Origin: CAYICL01 sp964361885
GTDB lineage: Bacteria > Patescibacteriota > Microgenomatia > UBA1400 > CG1-02-47-37
Direction of reading: 5' to 3'
DNA: 29,681 bases
Assembly (NCBI GenBank): GCA_964361885.1
Contig: CAYICL010000005.1
Coordinates: 1 to 29,681, forward strand
The notes beneath the pieces were generated by a model that made no database searches, was not told the origin of the DNA, and worked only from the letters and a program-made list of their open reading frames with translations. This document shows, one piece after another, positions 13,022 through 20,888 of this stretch (position 1 is the first letter of the stretch; each line of letters begins with the position of its first letter). The translations under genes and the position numbers were made by a program.

Positions 13022-14060
13022 GAGAAGCCAGCGAAAACAACCAGATCATCACAAACGGGTAAAACAAAGAATTGACAAATAAAGAGTGGATTAACAAAGC
13101 TACGAGGCTCAGGCGGAGCAGTAAATTTTTCTGCCAGAGGGAGCGGAGCAAATTAAGATAGGCAATCAGGCCGACAATACCGGTCGTGGCCAGAACGAAT
13201 AACAGACTGGAATCCAAGCCGGAAGCGGCGTGGCTGATTGGATCGCCGCGGTAAAAACGCAAAGTGTTAAAACCCAGGCCGAAAACCGGCCCCTTCAGCC
13301 AAAGGCTGACTCCGGCGCGGTAGTTGTCCACACGCTGTTCAATGGAAAACCAGCGCTCGAGCTTGACCCCTTCCCCGCCGGGGCGGGGCAGAGCCAGTAA
13401 AACCACGGCTAAGACGGCAATTCCTAAGAAAAACCATTTCAGTTTTTTGCCAACAAGCGCCCAGCACAGGCCGGCAGCAGCCAAAGCCAGATAACTGCCG
13501 CGCGAGTAAGTTAAGAGCAAGGCCGAAAGATGCAGCAGCAGCAACGGCCGGGAAAGCGGGCGTTTAAGACAGATTAAGATAAGGCCCAAAACTAAAATTA
13601 TGCCGGTAAAGTTGGGGTCAAATAAAGTTGAGATTAACCGGTAATAGTGATCATCCCAGTTAAGGCCGGCTAAAAACCGGGTGTCAGGGAGAAATAAATA
13701 CTGCGCTAGGCCTAAACCGGCAATCGCGGTGGAGAAGAAAAGCAGGAATTTTCTGTCTACTTTTAAACCAATAAGCAGGCTGTAAGCCAAAAAGCGCAGC
13801 AGATACAAAGAACCAATTAAAACTTCATTAAGCGGCAGTTTAAAACCGGCAATTACTAAAGAGATTAGCCCGGCCAAGCCAAACCAGGCGGCCGGCCGGA
13901 AAAGCCGAAGCCGGCGGCCCGCCTGCCGGCGAGGCAGGAAGTTAACTAATAATAAGGCCGCAAGAATCAGATCGTGGAGATAAAACTGGCCCAGACGCTG
14001 GAGCTGGCCGAAAGCCAGACTTAAAAACAGCAAAGCTAAAAGTATTTTACTCAAGTTCAT
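13002..14060 (-). CDS. O-antigen ligase/polymerase-like membrane protein (Wzy/WaaL type)
   Basis: A 352-aa protein with about ten hydrophobic segments. It carries the Wzy_C/O-antigen-ligase pattern: LLTYSRGSYLALAAAG, then an extracytoplasmic loop with WFSIEQRVDNYRAGVSLWL and GPVFGLGFNTLRFY, and HAASGLDSSLLFVLATTGIV before the last segments. Such proteins polymerise or ligate lipid-linked glycan repeats outside the membrane. It is the last gene of the eleven-gene glycan operon and overlaps the preceding gene by 14 nt. A short GC-rich palindrome at 13922-13938 encodes the odd PRRQAGR segment in a cytoplasmic loop. Confidence 0.82.
   Translation of the reverse strand: MNLSKILLALLFLSLAFGQLQRLGQFYLHDLILAALLLVNFLPRRQAGRRLRLFRPAAWFGLAGLISLVIAGFKLPLNEVLIGSLYLLRFLAYSLLIGLKVDRKFLLFFSTAIAGLGLAQYLFLPDTRFLAGLNWDDHYYRLISTLFDPNFTGIILVLGLILICLKRPLSRPLLLLHLSALLLTYSRGSYLALAAAGLCWALVGKKLKWFFLGIAVLAVVLLALPRPGGEGVKLERWFSIEQRVDNYRAGVSLWLKGPVFGLGFNTLRFYRGDPISHAASGLDSSLLFVLATTGIVGLIAYLNLLRSLWQKNLLLRLSLVALLIHSLFVNSLFYPFVMIWLFSLASLDKRRT
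13922..13938. repeat. GC-rich palindrome inside coding sequence
   Basis: CCTGCC (13922-13927) and GGCAGG (13933-13938) form a perfect 6-bp stem with a 5-nt loop inside the polymerase gene. It encodes PRRQAGR between two hydrophobic segments, a sequence unlike its surroundings. From memory, similar QAGR-encoding palindromes recur inside genes of related uncultivated bacteria; I cannot count copies beyond this window. Confidence 0.5.
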
Positions 14061-15246
14061 TTATGTAGAGTTTAACCCGGGTCAGAGGATTTTGATAGAT
14101 CAAGGGCAGGGGGCCGAATTTTTCCGGCAGGTTTTGGTTATCCCCGACTAAAATATGCGTATAGCGGGTCTCTGGCCCAGCCCAGGACTCGTGATCATAA
14201 GGAAAATCAACATAATAAAGGTTGTGAATGTTGTAGATTAAGACTTTGTCAGTCGGCTTGATGTTTTTGGCAAACCAGCTGCCGCAGTCATAGAAGTCGC
14301 CGAAGTCAAACTTTAAATTCCGGCAGAGGAAATCAGCCTGATTAAGATACTTGCTGTTGGCATAGGCCCGGGCGCCAATGCCGACAACCGTGTGCAGAAG
14401 AATCAGGCTGACGGCTAAGCGGCTCAAGTTTTTGGGGATCGCGGCCGCAAGCAAAGCCAGCGGAAACAAAGCAAACCGGCCGAAGTCCGTGCCCGGCATT
14501 AAAAACCAAATGAGAAAAGTAATCAGTAATCGGTAATCTGTAAACCGTAATCTTTTGAGTGAAAGCAACCAAACCAGCAAAATAATCGGGCCGACGCGAA
14601 AGGCCGGGTCAAAAAATAGCCTTAAGGGCCGGGAGAGCCAATACCAAAAGCCGTTGAAGAACCACTCTTGTTCAAAGCCGAAATTCTCAGCGAAGGGATA
14701 AACCGGGTTACCGGTAGCGCGCCAGTTAACCAGCATAAACGGCAGATAACCCAGGATTGACCAAGGCATGAGGGTTATCGCCAGGTTGTAAACCAGGGCG
14801 TTTATTTTGGTCGCCCCGGCCAAAACCAAAAACAAGATCCGCTTCGTTTGTTTAAATAACAGCGCTCCAAGCAAAAAAGCAGTCGAAAGTAAATCAACGT
14901 AGGCGCTGGTCGACAGCCAGCCGACCAGCAAAGTCGAATACCATAATAAAGCGGCCGCCATGCCGGACAAGCGGTAAATAAAGTAGGCGGCCAGCAGACC
15001 GGCAGACCAGTGGATCAGCTTACCCGGAGCCAGCATGTAGATCATTTCTCCCAACCTCGGCAAACCTGACCAGTACAGGAGATTGCCGGGAATGGGATTA
15101 ATGGACCGGCTGGTTAAAAAGATTTTGGCTTCGGTAAGGTGATACCATAAAGCATCAAAACCCAGTTCCGGGCCTAAAGCGCCGACCAGATTAACCAAAG
15201 CCTGGACGATCAGCAAACCCAACCACAGCTTATCGAGCTTTTTCAT
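14047..15246 (-). CDS. GT-C-like polytopic membrane glycosyltransferase
   Basis: A 399-aa protein starting MKKLDKLWLGLLIVQALVN at the ATG at 15246; an upstream TTG in frame (15264) is unlikely. About ten hydrophobic segments are seen. The first extracytoplasmic loop has GFDALWYHLTEAKIFL, where an acidic residue early in loop 1 is typical of polyprenyl-phosphate-sugar-dependent GT-C enzymes. The C-terminus is a soluble domain (IKPTDKVLIYNIHNLYYVDF region). A tandem heptamer repeat at 14518-14552 falls inside the gene. It overlaps the preceding gene by 17 nt and the next by 14 nt, so translation is coupled. The substrate is unknown. Confidence 0.72.
   Translation of the reverse strand: MKKLDKLWLGLLIVQALVNLVGALGPELGFDALWYHLTEAKIFLTSRSINPIPGNLLYWSGLPRLGEMIYMLAPGKLIHWSAGLLAAYFIYRLSGMAAALLWYSTLLVGWLSTSAYVDLLSTAFLLGALLFKQTKRILFLVLAGATKINALVYNLAITLMPWSILGYLPFMLVNWRATGNPVYPFAENFGFEQEWFFNGFWYWLSRPLRLFFDPAFRVGPIILLVWLLSLKRLRFTDYRLLITFLIWFLMPGTDFGRFALFPLALLAAAIPKNLSRLAVSLILLHTVVGIGARAYANSKYLNQADFLCRNLKFDFGDFYDCGSWFAKNIKPTDKVLIYNIHNLYYVDFPYDHESWAGPETRYTHILVGDNQNLPEKFGPLPLIYQNPLTRVKLYINELE
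14518..14552. repeat. Five tandem 7-bp repeats inside a GT-C gene
   Basis: AGTAATC, AGTAATC, GGTAATC, TGTAAAC and CGTAATC follow one another without gaps (35 bp). On the coding strand the units read GATTAC plus one variable base, giving the peptide FTDYRLLITF. Since 35 is not a multiple of three, gain or loss of one unit would shift the frame. Confidence 0.7.
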
Positions 15247-15814
15247 AGAGTTTGATACGCACAAATAACGAGTGGAGGCTCATGAAAAAGGCCATGGCTA
15301 AGCCGGGTGTGCCGTCCAAAAAGCCTAAGTGAAAAAAGTAATTTTTCACAAACTTTCCAATCGGGTAAAAAATGAGTGCAAATCCGGAGAATCGGTTTAA
15401 TTCTTGAGCCCGTAAATCAGAATACCAATTAAGCCTGTCTAAGAACCGGCTTAAACTGATTCGGCGCCGGTGGAGCAAACGTTGGGGCAAGAGTTTCATT
15501 GGCAGCTTGGAAACAAACTCTTCGTGGACTTTCCCCTGCCATTTGCCTGTACCCGGCTGGACTAAGCGCACCAGCCGGACAGCGGCAGTCTCGCCGAAGC
15601 TTAGTTTCCTGCCTAAAAACCAGTCGTCGCGTTTAAAAGCATAGTTATAGCGTTGATCGAGCTTGTCCGGATCAAGAGGCGCTGACAACTGCTCGTCGCT
15701 GTCTAAAAACAATAGCCAGGCGGTCGTTTTGCCGGACATCAATTTGTTTCTCACAGCGCTGAAATCAGCAACGCCTGGCTGATTTAAAGTGATGATTTTC
15801 AGCCGGTCAGTCAT
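15230..15814 (-). CDS. Family 2 glycosyltransferase lacking its N-terminal part
   Basis: A 194-aa protein aligning with the middle and end of WaaE/KdtX-like GT2 enzymes: DFSAVRNKLM and AWLLFLDSDEQLS (the RN and D-x-D-E acceptor/metal region), then AAVRLVRLVQPGTGKW, GKVHEEF and a C-terminal membrane-associated FVKNYFFHLGFLDGTPG. The usual first 50 or so residues, the beta-strand entry with the NDP-sugar binding acidic residues, are missing; the protein starts just before the RN block. Its ATG overlaps the end of the upstream fusion gene by 8 nt (ATGACTGA). It may be a deletion product, inactive, or dependent on the GT2 domain of the upstream protein. Confidence 0.7.
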   Translation of the reverse strand: MTDRLKIITLNQPGVADFSAVRNKLMSGKTTAWLLFLDSDEQLSAPLDPDKLDQRYNYAFKRDDWFLGRKLSFGETAAVRLVRLVQPGTGKWQGKVHEEFVSKLPMKLLPQRLLHRRRISLSRFLDRLNWYSDLRAQELNRFSGFALIFYPIGKFVKNYFFHLGFLDGTPGLAMAFFMSLHSLFVRIKLYEKAR

Positions 15815-17924
15815 ATTTAATTAATTTTTGATGAGGCAAATGATAAACAGTGGCCCCGATCGGAGCGACAAAATCCTGATCTCCGCCCTCATAAATCATA
15901 TAAGCGGATTTGGCTTCAGGCGATTCAGGCTCACCAAGCCACCAGAGCAAATAGCGGTAGTTATCCAAATTTTTGCCTTCAAGTTTAAACGGTTCGCTTG
16001 GAGATTGGATTTTAATCAGCCTGGCCAAAGTCAGGCGCTGGCTTAAAGTCGGGCCATAAGGAATAAAGTCGTTCCTGATTAAATAAGCCAGGTTATAAGC
16101 GACTAAAATCAATAAACCAAGAATCAAGGCCGGCTGTTTTAAGCGGTTGACTAGCCAAGCTAACAGCAGAGCCCAGACAGGAAACAGAACCGGAAAGTAA
16201 GCCTCGGACGGCGCCCCGTGTAAATAAAAGCCGGCCAGATTAATCAGCAAAAAGTAAGCCAGCAACCGATTTTTATTTTTAAAAACACCGATCAGCGCCA
16301 ACAAACCAAGGCCAGCGGCAATGATCGGCTGATCCCAACAAACAAACTTCTGCCAATAGTTAAAGATCGTCTGGCTGACCTGAATCAATGATTCAGGGGA
16401 AACAGTGTGGCGGCCGGAAAATCCAAAGAAACTAACAAACCTGTAACCGGCCCAGGCAATTAAACCCAAAGTCTGCTTAAACCCATGAGTCAGATCAAAA
16501 ATCAGCTTGGGGATAAAGGGAATAATAAAGACTAAAGATAAAGGGAATAATTTTTGTTTTTTCTTAAATAAATACAGGGCGGCTAATAAAGCTAAAGGCA
16601 GGGTGGTCAGCTCAAACTGAAGCAGTAAACCGGCCAGGAAAAAACTCCAGCCGACTGACTGACTGGTTAAAGCCAGCAGATAGAGTAAAGTGAATAAAGG
16701 AATCGGGCTGGTATGATAAGCCAAGCGGCTGTGAACGACCATTAAAGGCGAAGCGGCGGCGATTAAAGCAGCAATTAAACCGGTTGAATGATTAAACCAT
16801 TTTTTGGCTAAAACAAAAGCCAGGTAAACTGTCAACACCCCGAAAACAGCGGTTAAAACTGCCGGAGCAATTGGATGAAAGCGGCCCAGTTTTAAAGCTA
16901 AGGCAATCAGCCAGATGAAGACCGGGCCCTGATGCAGCCAGGGAACAGAGGAAGGGATGCCGACTAAAGCCGGCTGGCCGGTTAGCAGCATATCTTTGGC
17001 GGCCAGATAGTCCCGGCCCTGGTCACTGATAAAGGTCATGAGTTCAGGCAGGCGATAAAACCTTAACCAGGTGGCGAGAAGTAAAATCAGGCTTAAACCT
17101 AAGACTTCCAAGGAAAGCCGCGCCATCAACTCAACCATCAGGGCCGGAATCAGGCCATAATGCTTGTTAAAGTAATAGAAACGGCTGGAGGCAAAAATCT
17201 GCTTAATCCTGGGGGATTTGGGAGTGGAGCCGGCCCAGCAATGAACCAGTCTGGCCTGGGGCAGCAGCATCAGCTTAAACCCAAGCTGTTTTAACCGAAG
17301 ACATAAGTCCGACTCTTCAAAATATAAAAACATGTTTTCGTCAAAACCGTTGACTTGGTCAAAGAGTTTTTTCCTGATTAAAAAGGCTGAACCGGGAATA
17401 ACATCGACTGCCAAAGGCTGACTCCTGTCCGCGTCCTTGAGCCAATAAGCTTTCGATATTGGATTGTTCGGAAACAGCTTGTTTAGAAAAGATAAAGCGA
17501 AAACTCCTCTGATGGGTGTGAGTTCCTTTGATCCTTGCAGCGGGTAGGGTTTCAGATTTTTATTAAGAAGCGTCGGGGCAACAACGCCGATCTTCTGGGA
17601 GGATTCGATAAATGAAATAAGCTTATCGATACACCCTTTCAAAACAAGCGTGTCGGGATTGAGAATAAACAAATACTCGCCCTCAGCGGCTGAAGCGCCG
17701 AGATTATTGCCAGCGCCATAACCGATATTGCCGGGGCTGGCGACATATTTGACTTGAGGAAATAACGGTTTTAATTTTGAGCCAATAGTTTTTTGCTCAT
17801 CGTTATCTATCACAATGACTTCATATTCAACCTGAGGCGGATTGTCTTTGATCGAGTTTAAACAATTAAATAAAATCTTTTGGTTATGATAATGAACAAT
17901 GATAAGGGAAAGTTTAGGCTTCAT
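15807..17924 (-). CDS. Fusion: GT2 glycosyltransferase domain plus GT-C membrane transferase
   Basis: A 705-aa protein. Residues 1 to about 260 form a complete rhamnosyltransferase-like GT2 domain: LSLIIVHYHNQ, VIVIDND, GNIGYGAGNNLG, FILNPDTLVL, then VIPGSAFLIRKKLF, GFDENMFLYFEESDLCLRL. From about 275 to 640 it becomes a polytopic GT-C/PMT_2-like domain with about ten hydrophobic segments and an acidic first loop (FISDQGRDYLAAKDMLL). A soluble tail follows. Cytosolic transfer from an NDP-sugar and extracytoplasmic transfer from a lipid-linked sugar would thus be joined in one chain. The gene directly follows another GT-C gene (no gap) and overlaps the truncated GT2 gene by 8 nt. Confidence 0.8.
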   Translation of the reverse strand: MKPKLSLIIVHYHNQKILFNCLNSIKDNPPQVEYEVIVIDNDEQKTIGSKLKPLFPQVKYVASPGNIGYGAGNNLGASAAEGEYLFILNPDTLVLKGCIDKLISFIESSQKIGVVAPTLLNKNLKPYPLQGSKELTPIRGVFALSFLNKLFPNNPISKAYWLKDADRSQPLAVDVIPGSAFLIRKKLFDQVNGFDENMFLYFEESDLCLRLKQLGFKLMLLPQARLVHCWAGSTPKSPRIKQIFASSRFYYFNKHYGLIPALMVELMARLSLEVLGLSLILLLATWLRFYRLPELMTFISDQGRDYLAAKDMLLTGQPALVGIPSSVPWLHQGPVFIWLIALALKLGRFHPIAPAVLTAVFGVLTVYLAFVLAKKWFNHSTGLIAALIAAASPLMVVHSRLAYHTSPIPLFTLLYLLALTSQSVGWSFFLAGLLLQFELTTLPLALLAALYLFKKKQKLFPLSLVFIIPFIPKLIFDLTHGFKQTLGLIAWAGYRFVSFFGFSGRHTVSPESLIQVSQTIFNYWQKFVCWDQPIIAAGLGLLALIGVFKNKNRLLAYFLLINLAGFYLHGAPSEAYFPVLFPVWALLLAWLVNRLKQPALILGLLILVAYNLAYLIRNDFIPYGPTLSQRLTLARLIKIQSPSEPFKLEGKNLDNYRYLLWWLGEPESPEAKSAYMIYEGGDQDFVAPIGATVYHLPHQKLIKYD

Positions 17925-18968
17925 TTAGCTTATTCTAGTAAAAATAAGCCTTTTAATCCAATCCACAAAGATGATAAAAATAAACGGAGAGAGCTGGAGT
18001 AAAATCCGATCGATTGAAGAGCTGACATAAGCGGAAGTGTTAACAGTAGCAAACAGGTAAACAGCAGTAAATAACCCGCTCATCACTAATAAGCTAGGTA
18101 AAATAATCCGGCGAATATAAGGAGATGAAGCGGGTTTAAGTAAAGCGGCTAAAACAAAAAGAGGCCAAAAAATATACCAATTCTTTAAATTAAGCATTTC
18201 TTTGATCAGACCGGCAAAGACGATAAATAACCGGTTAATTAATTCAACCGCACCAGGAAAAGCAAAACTGAAATCAGTTGGAATCGCTAACGAAAATCTG
18301 GTTATTTGCCAAGCTAAAAACGGTAAAGCGGCTAAGCTGATATATTTGAAGCGTTGAGACCAAGAATTGGATAAAAAGATTAATAAGCTGATAAGAAACA
18401 ACCCTTCTAATTTTATTTGAGAACCGATCATAACCAGGATAACAATCAGCCAGCCGGTTAATAAAGGCCGGTTTTGGTTGAATTTATAGAGGAAATAGAT
18501 TGCCAGCCAGTTAATTAAAACCAGGATGATGTCGGCAGTCCCGGCATGCTGGCGGCCGGCTTGAGCCAGCAAGGGTGAAAACATGGAATAGATATAGGTA
18601 AAGAACAGGCTGGGAACGGGAAATAAACCCACCAGACGAAAGACTTGATAAGTTAATAACAGAATCGCCAGATAAATAACCGGATAAAGCATCAGCACAT
18701 AAATTTCTTTGACTCCGCCGACCAGTTGATAAATTTTTGAAAAAAACAACGGCAGCAGGAGAGGATATTGAGGATGAGAATACAGATAACGCGGGTTTTG
18801 GAGAATTGGCAAAGGCAAACCGGATTGAAGGTAGAAAGCTTTAGCTTTAAACAGCCAAATGGCATAAACATCGATACTTCTGAGGGGATAATGAATGACC
18901 CCGGAAACCACGTAGATTAAATTAACAGCGATGAGGATCATAAGGAGATACTTTATTATTCTTGACAT
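17925..18968 (-). CDS. GT-C-like polytopic membrane glycosyltransferase
   Basis: A 347-aa protein with about nine hydrophobic segments. Loop 1 reads YPLRSIDVYAIWLFKAKAFY, with Asp in the position typical of GT-C catalytic bases, followed by YSHPQYPLLLPLFFSKIY, a His-Pro-x-Tyr-Pro pattern seen in dolichyl/undecaprenyl-phosphate-mannose-type transferases. The donor is probably polyprenyl-phosphate sugar; sugar identity cannot be read. The start codon lies within the last 13 nt of the small 59-aa gene, and the stop abuts the start of the fusion gene, so it is an internal operon member. Confidence 0.72.
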   Translation of the reverse strand: MSRIIKYLLMILIAVNLIYVVSGVIHYPLRSIDVYAIWLFKAKAFYLQSGLPLPILQNPRYLYSHPQYPLLLPLFFSKIYQLVGGVKEIYVLMLYPVIYLAILLLTYQVFRLVGLFPVPSLFFTYIYSMFSPLLAQAGRQHAGTADIILVLINWLAIYFLYKFNQNRPLLTGWLIVILVMIGSQIKLEGLFLISLLIFLSNSWSQRFKYISLAALPFLAWQITRFSLAIPTDFSFAFPGAVELINRLFIVFAGLIKEMLNLKNWYIFWPLFVLAALLKPASSPYIRRIILPSLLVMSGLFTAVYLFATVNTSAYVSSSIDRILLQLSPFIFIIFVDWIKRLIFTRIS

Positions 18969-19135
18969 TGGCCCAGACTCCTATAGTAGTAAAGATATTT
19001 TTGCTCGATGTCGTTTTGAGGCAGATAAACTGCTGGCGGGTCTCTAAACTCGTTAATGGTTCTGACGACGTAAATTAATGATCTCGCCATTAAGACAGAT
19101 GTCCAGATGGCAAATAAAATTATAAATATTTTCAC
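18956..19135 (-). CDS. Small single-pass membrane protein, 59 aa (GTG start)
   Basis: The 163-nt gap between the GT4 and GT-C genes is filled by an open frame starting GTG at 19135. It reads (M)KIFIILFAIWTSVLMARSLI, then YVVRTINEFRDPPAVYLPQN and DIEQKYLYYYRSLGQCQE. One N-terminal hydrophobic segment (residues 2-18) is followed by a polar, Tyr-rich tail. The GTG overlaps the upstream stop TGA (GTGA, 4 nt), and the upstream AAGG serves as ribosome site. The stop falls 13 nt inside the next gene. This exact coupling on both sides, with no stop in between, makes a real gene likely. It may assist the neighbouring GT-C protein. Function unknown. Confidence 0.7.
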   Translation of the reverse strand: MKIFIILFAIWTSVLMARSLIYVVRTINEFRDPPAVYLPQNDIEQKYLYYYRSLGQCQE

Positions 19136-20124
19136 CTTGTAAGCTTAGTTAAGCTAGTTTCTAATATATCTAGGTGTGATTTCCAAGTAAAGTGCCGGCT
19201 GACATGCCGGCGGCCCATTATACCCATTTTAACTCTTAATTGAGGCTTACCGATCAATAACTTAACTTTGGTTAAAAGAGCAGAATAGTCTGAAGGAATT
19301 AAAAACCCGGTTTTTTGGTCAAGCACTGTTTCTCTGTATCCGCCCTGGTTTATGGCAATGACCGGAGCCTGACAGGCCTGTGATTCTAAACTGACCAAAC
19401 CAAAGGGTTCGTTGCGGCTTAAGCAGAGGGCGCAATAACTTTTCGAGTATTCTAAAGCCAACTCCTTATCAGTCAAGTGATGCTTGTCAATAACTTTAAC
19501 TTTAAACGGCAGTTTTTTGGCTAAGTCCCAACCATTAATGGCTGCCTTTTGGCCGATGAATAAGAGCTGGTCAGGCTTGATTTTAGCCGGTTTAAAAACA
19601 GTCGTGTCCACTCCCGGAGGGCAGACCAGGCTTTGGCAATGGTAATGAGTTTTAATCTGCTTCTGAATAAAGTTTGAACTGGTTAAGATCAGGCCGGCAG
19701 ACTGGGCGTTGGAGCGGTCAAGATGCTGGCGCAGTTTTCGGGTTAAGGATTCATAAACCCGTTTATATCCAGTTAAATCTTCAGGAATCCCCAGCTCTGG
19801 TTCATAAGCGAGCCTTAACAGCTCTTCGCAGTAATAGATTGAAGGGATGTTTAAGAACCTTAATAAAAACGGGGCCTGGGTTAACCAGTCAGGGTGCGCC
19901 AGACAGAGATCAAAGCCCTGCCGGTCAATAGTCTGGGCCAGCTTTCGGTGAAGCCGGGAAAGAGAAACAAAGTTTTGCCAGTCGCGTTTTAACCGGTTAC
20001 CGGACAGGGGCAAGGAGGGACAATAGACTTTGACTGAATGATGCTTTCTTAAGTATTTAATCTGGTTTTTGACTACCCTCAAAGCCCCACCAACAGGCAG
20101 ATTGTAAAAAATTGCTAGTTTCAT
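19132..20124 (-). CDS. Family 4 glycosyltransferase (GT-B fold)
   Basis: A 330-aa GT-B enzyme. It has the N-terminal GGALRVVKNQIKYLRKHH loop, a middle VDTTVFKP hinge with QLLFIGQKAAINGWDL, and the C-terminal donor-site signature NEPFGLVSLESQACQAPVIA, containing the E-x7-E pair of GT4 retaining transferases. It probably adds a sugar to a lipid-linked or glycan acceptor at the cytosolic membrane face. The start overlaps the methyltransferase stop by 4 nt (ATGA), and its own stop overlaps the small membrane gene. Acceptor and donor are unknown. Confidence 0.85.
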   Translation of the reverse strand: MKLAIFYNLPVGGALRVVKNQIKYLRKHHSVKVYCPSLPLSGNRLKRDWQNFVSLSRLHRKLAQTIDRQGFDLCLAHPDWLTQAPFLLRFLNIPSIYYCEELLRLAYEPELGIPEDLTGYKRVYESLTRKLRQHLDRSNAQSAGLILTSSNFIQKQIKTHYHCQSLVCPPGVDTTVFKPAKIKPDQLLFIGQKAAINGWDLAKKLPFKVKVIDKHHLTDKELALEYSKSYCALCLSRNEPFGLVSLESQACQAPVIAINQGGYRETVLDQKTGFLIPSDYSALLTKVKLLIGKPQLRVKMGIMGRRHVSRHFTWKSHLDILETSLTKLTR

Positions 20125-20888
20125 TTTGAAAGCTTGACGGCTTTGATAAAAAGCCAGGTGCCGTCCTGGTTAAAGGCAGGGTAATAATGAGGTAAAAGCA
20201 GTTGGTTAATTAAAGAGGCAAAGATTTTTTTAGGCAAAATCGGGGTTAAAAACGAGTCCTGAAGATAAGACCAAAGCTCCCGTTTGTAAGGCTTAAAGGT
20301 AGCCAGTTTAAATAATTGAAGCCAGAGTTTGACTGCCGGCGGAGCCAGGTAATAATGCGCTTCAACCAGTTTTAAACCATTGGCTTTGAGCAACTGCCGC
20401 CAGTCAGATAAGCTGCGGTAATGCAGGTGGGAAACCCGGCGGTTAATTGGTTGACTAAAATAAGGTTGTAAACGGGTTGAGGGAACGGTAAAGATAAACA
20501 GCCCTTTTGGTTTTAAGACCCGGGAGACTTGTTGCACTGCCTTGGTATCATTAACAATGTGTTCAAAGGTGCTGTTGCTGATCACGGTTTGAAACTGATT
20601 GTTTTTAAAAGGCATGTTGGCGGCATTGACTGCCATAACTTTTTTGTAAAAATTGCTTTGTCTGGCCTTTTTGATAGCTGACTTGTCTAAATCAATACCA
20701 AGATCGATTGGCTGATGTCCTTTAAAAAGAATCCGGCTGATACTAGCGTCGCCACAACCGATATCCAGACTGGGTGGGATGATTTGCTGGTCTGACCAAA
20801 TTAAACCCTCTTTGGCGCGCAATAAAACATCGGCCGGGGCATACCATAATTTCCAGCTGAATAAGCTTAAATAATCCTTCTTATTCAT
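20121..20888 (-). CDS. SAM-dependent class I methyltransferase
   Basis: A 255-aa protein with SAM motif I LDIGCGDASISRILF at about residues 41-55, an acidic D at the end of strand 2 (GIDLDKSAIKKA), AANMPFKNNQF (motif near the adenine), and VISNSTFEHI with the VLKPKGLFIFTVPS block, typical of Methyltransf_11. The C-terminal third is variable. In a glycan locus, such enzymes often O-methylate sugars or cap chains, but the substrate is inferred. The gene overlaps the flippase by 8 nt and the GT4 by 4 nt. Confidence 0.85.
   Translation of the reverse strand: MNKKDYLSLFSWKLWYAPADVLLRAKEGLIWSDQQIIPPSLDIGCGDASISRILFKGHQPIDLGIDLDKSAIKKARQSNFYKKVMAVNAANMPFKNNQFQTVISNSTFEHIVNDTKAVQQVSRVLKPKGLFIFTVPSTRLQPYFSQPINRRVSHLHYRSLSDWRQLLKANGLKLVEAHYYLAPPAVKLWLQLFKLATFKPYKRELWSYLQDSFLTPILPKKIFASLINQLLLPHYYPAFNQDGTWLFIKAVKLSK

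Noticed and set aside
18545..18566. GCTGGC/GCCAGC inverted repeat in the GT-C gene encoding LAQAGRQHAG
   Set aside because: It resembles the QAGR palindrome at 13922, but the loop is long and the peptide lies where GT-C proteins normally have a loop with HAGTAD wording, so ordinary coding explains it.
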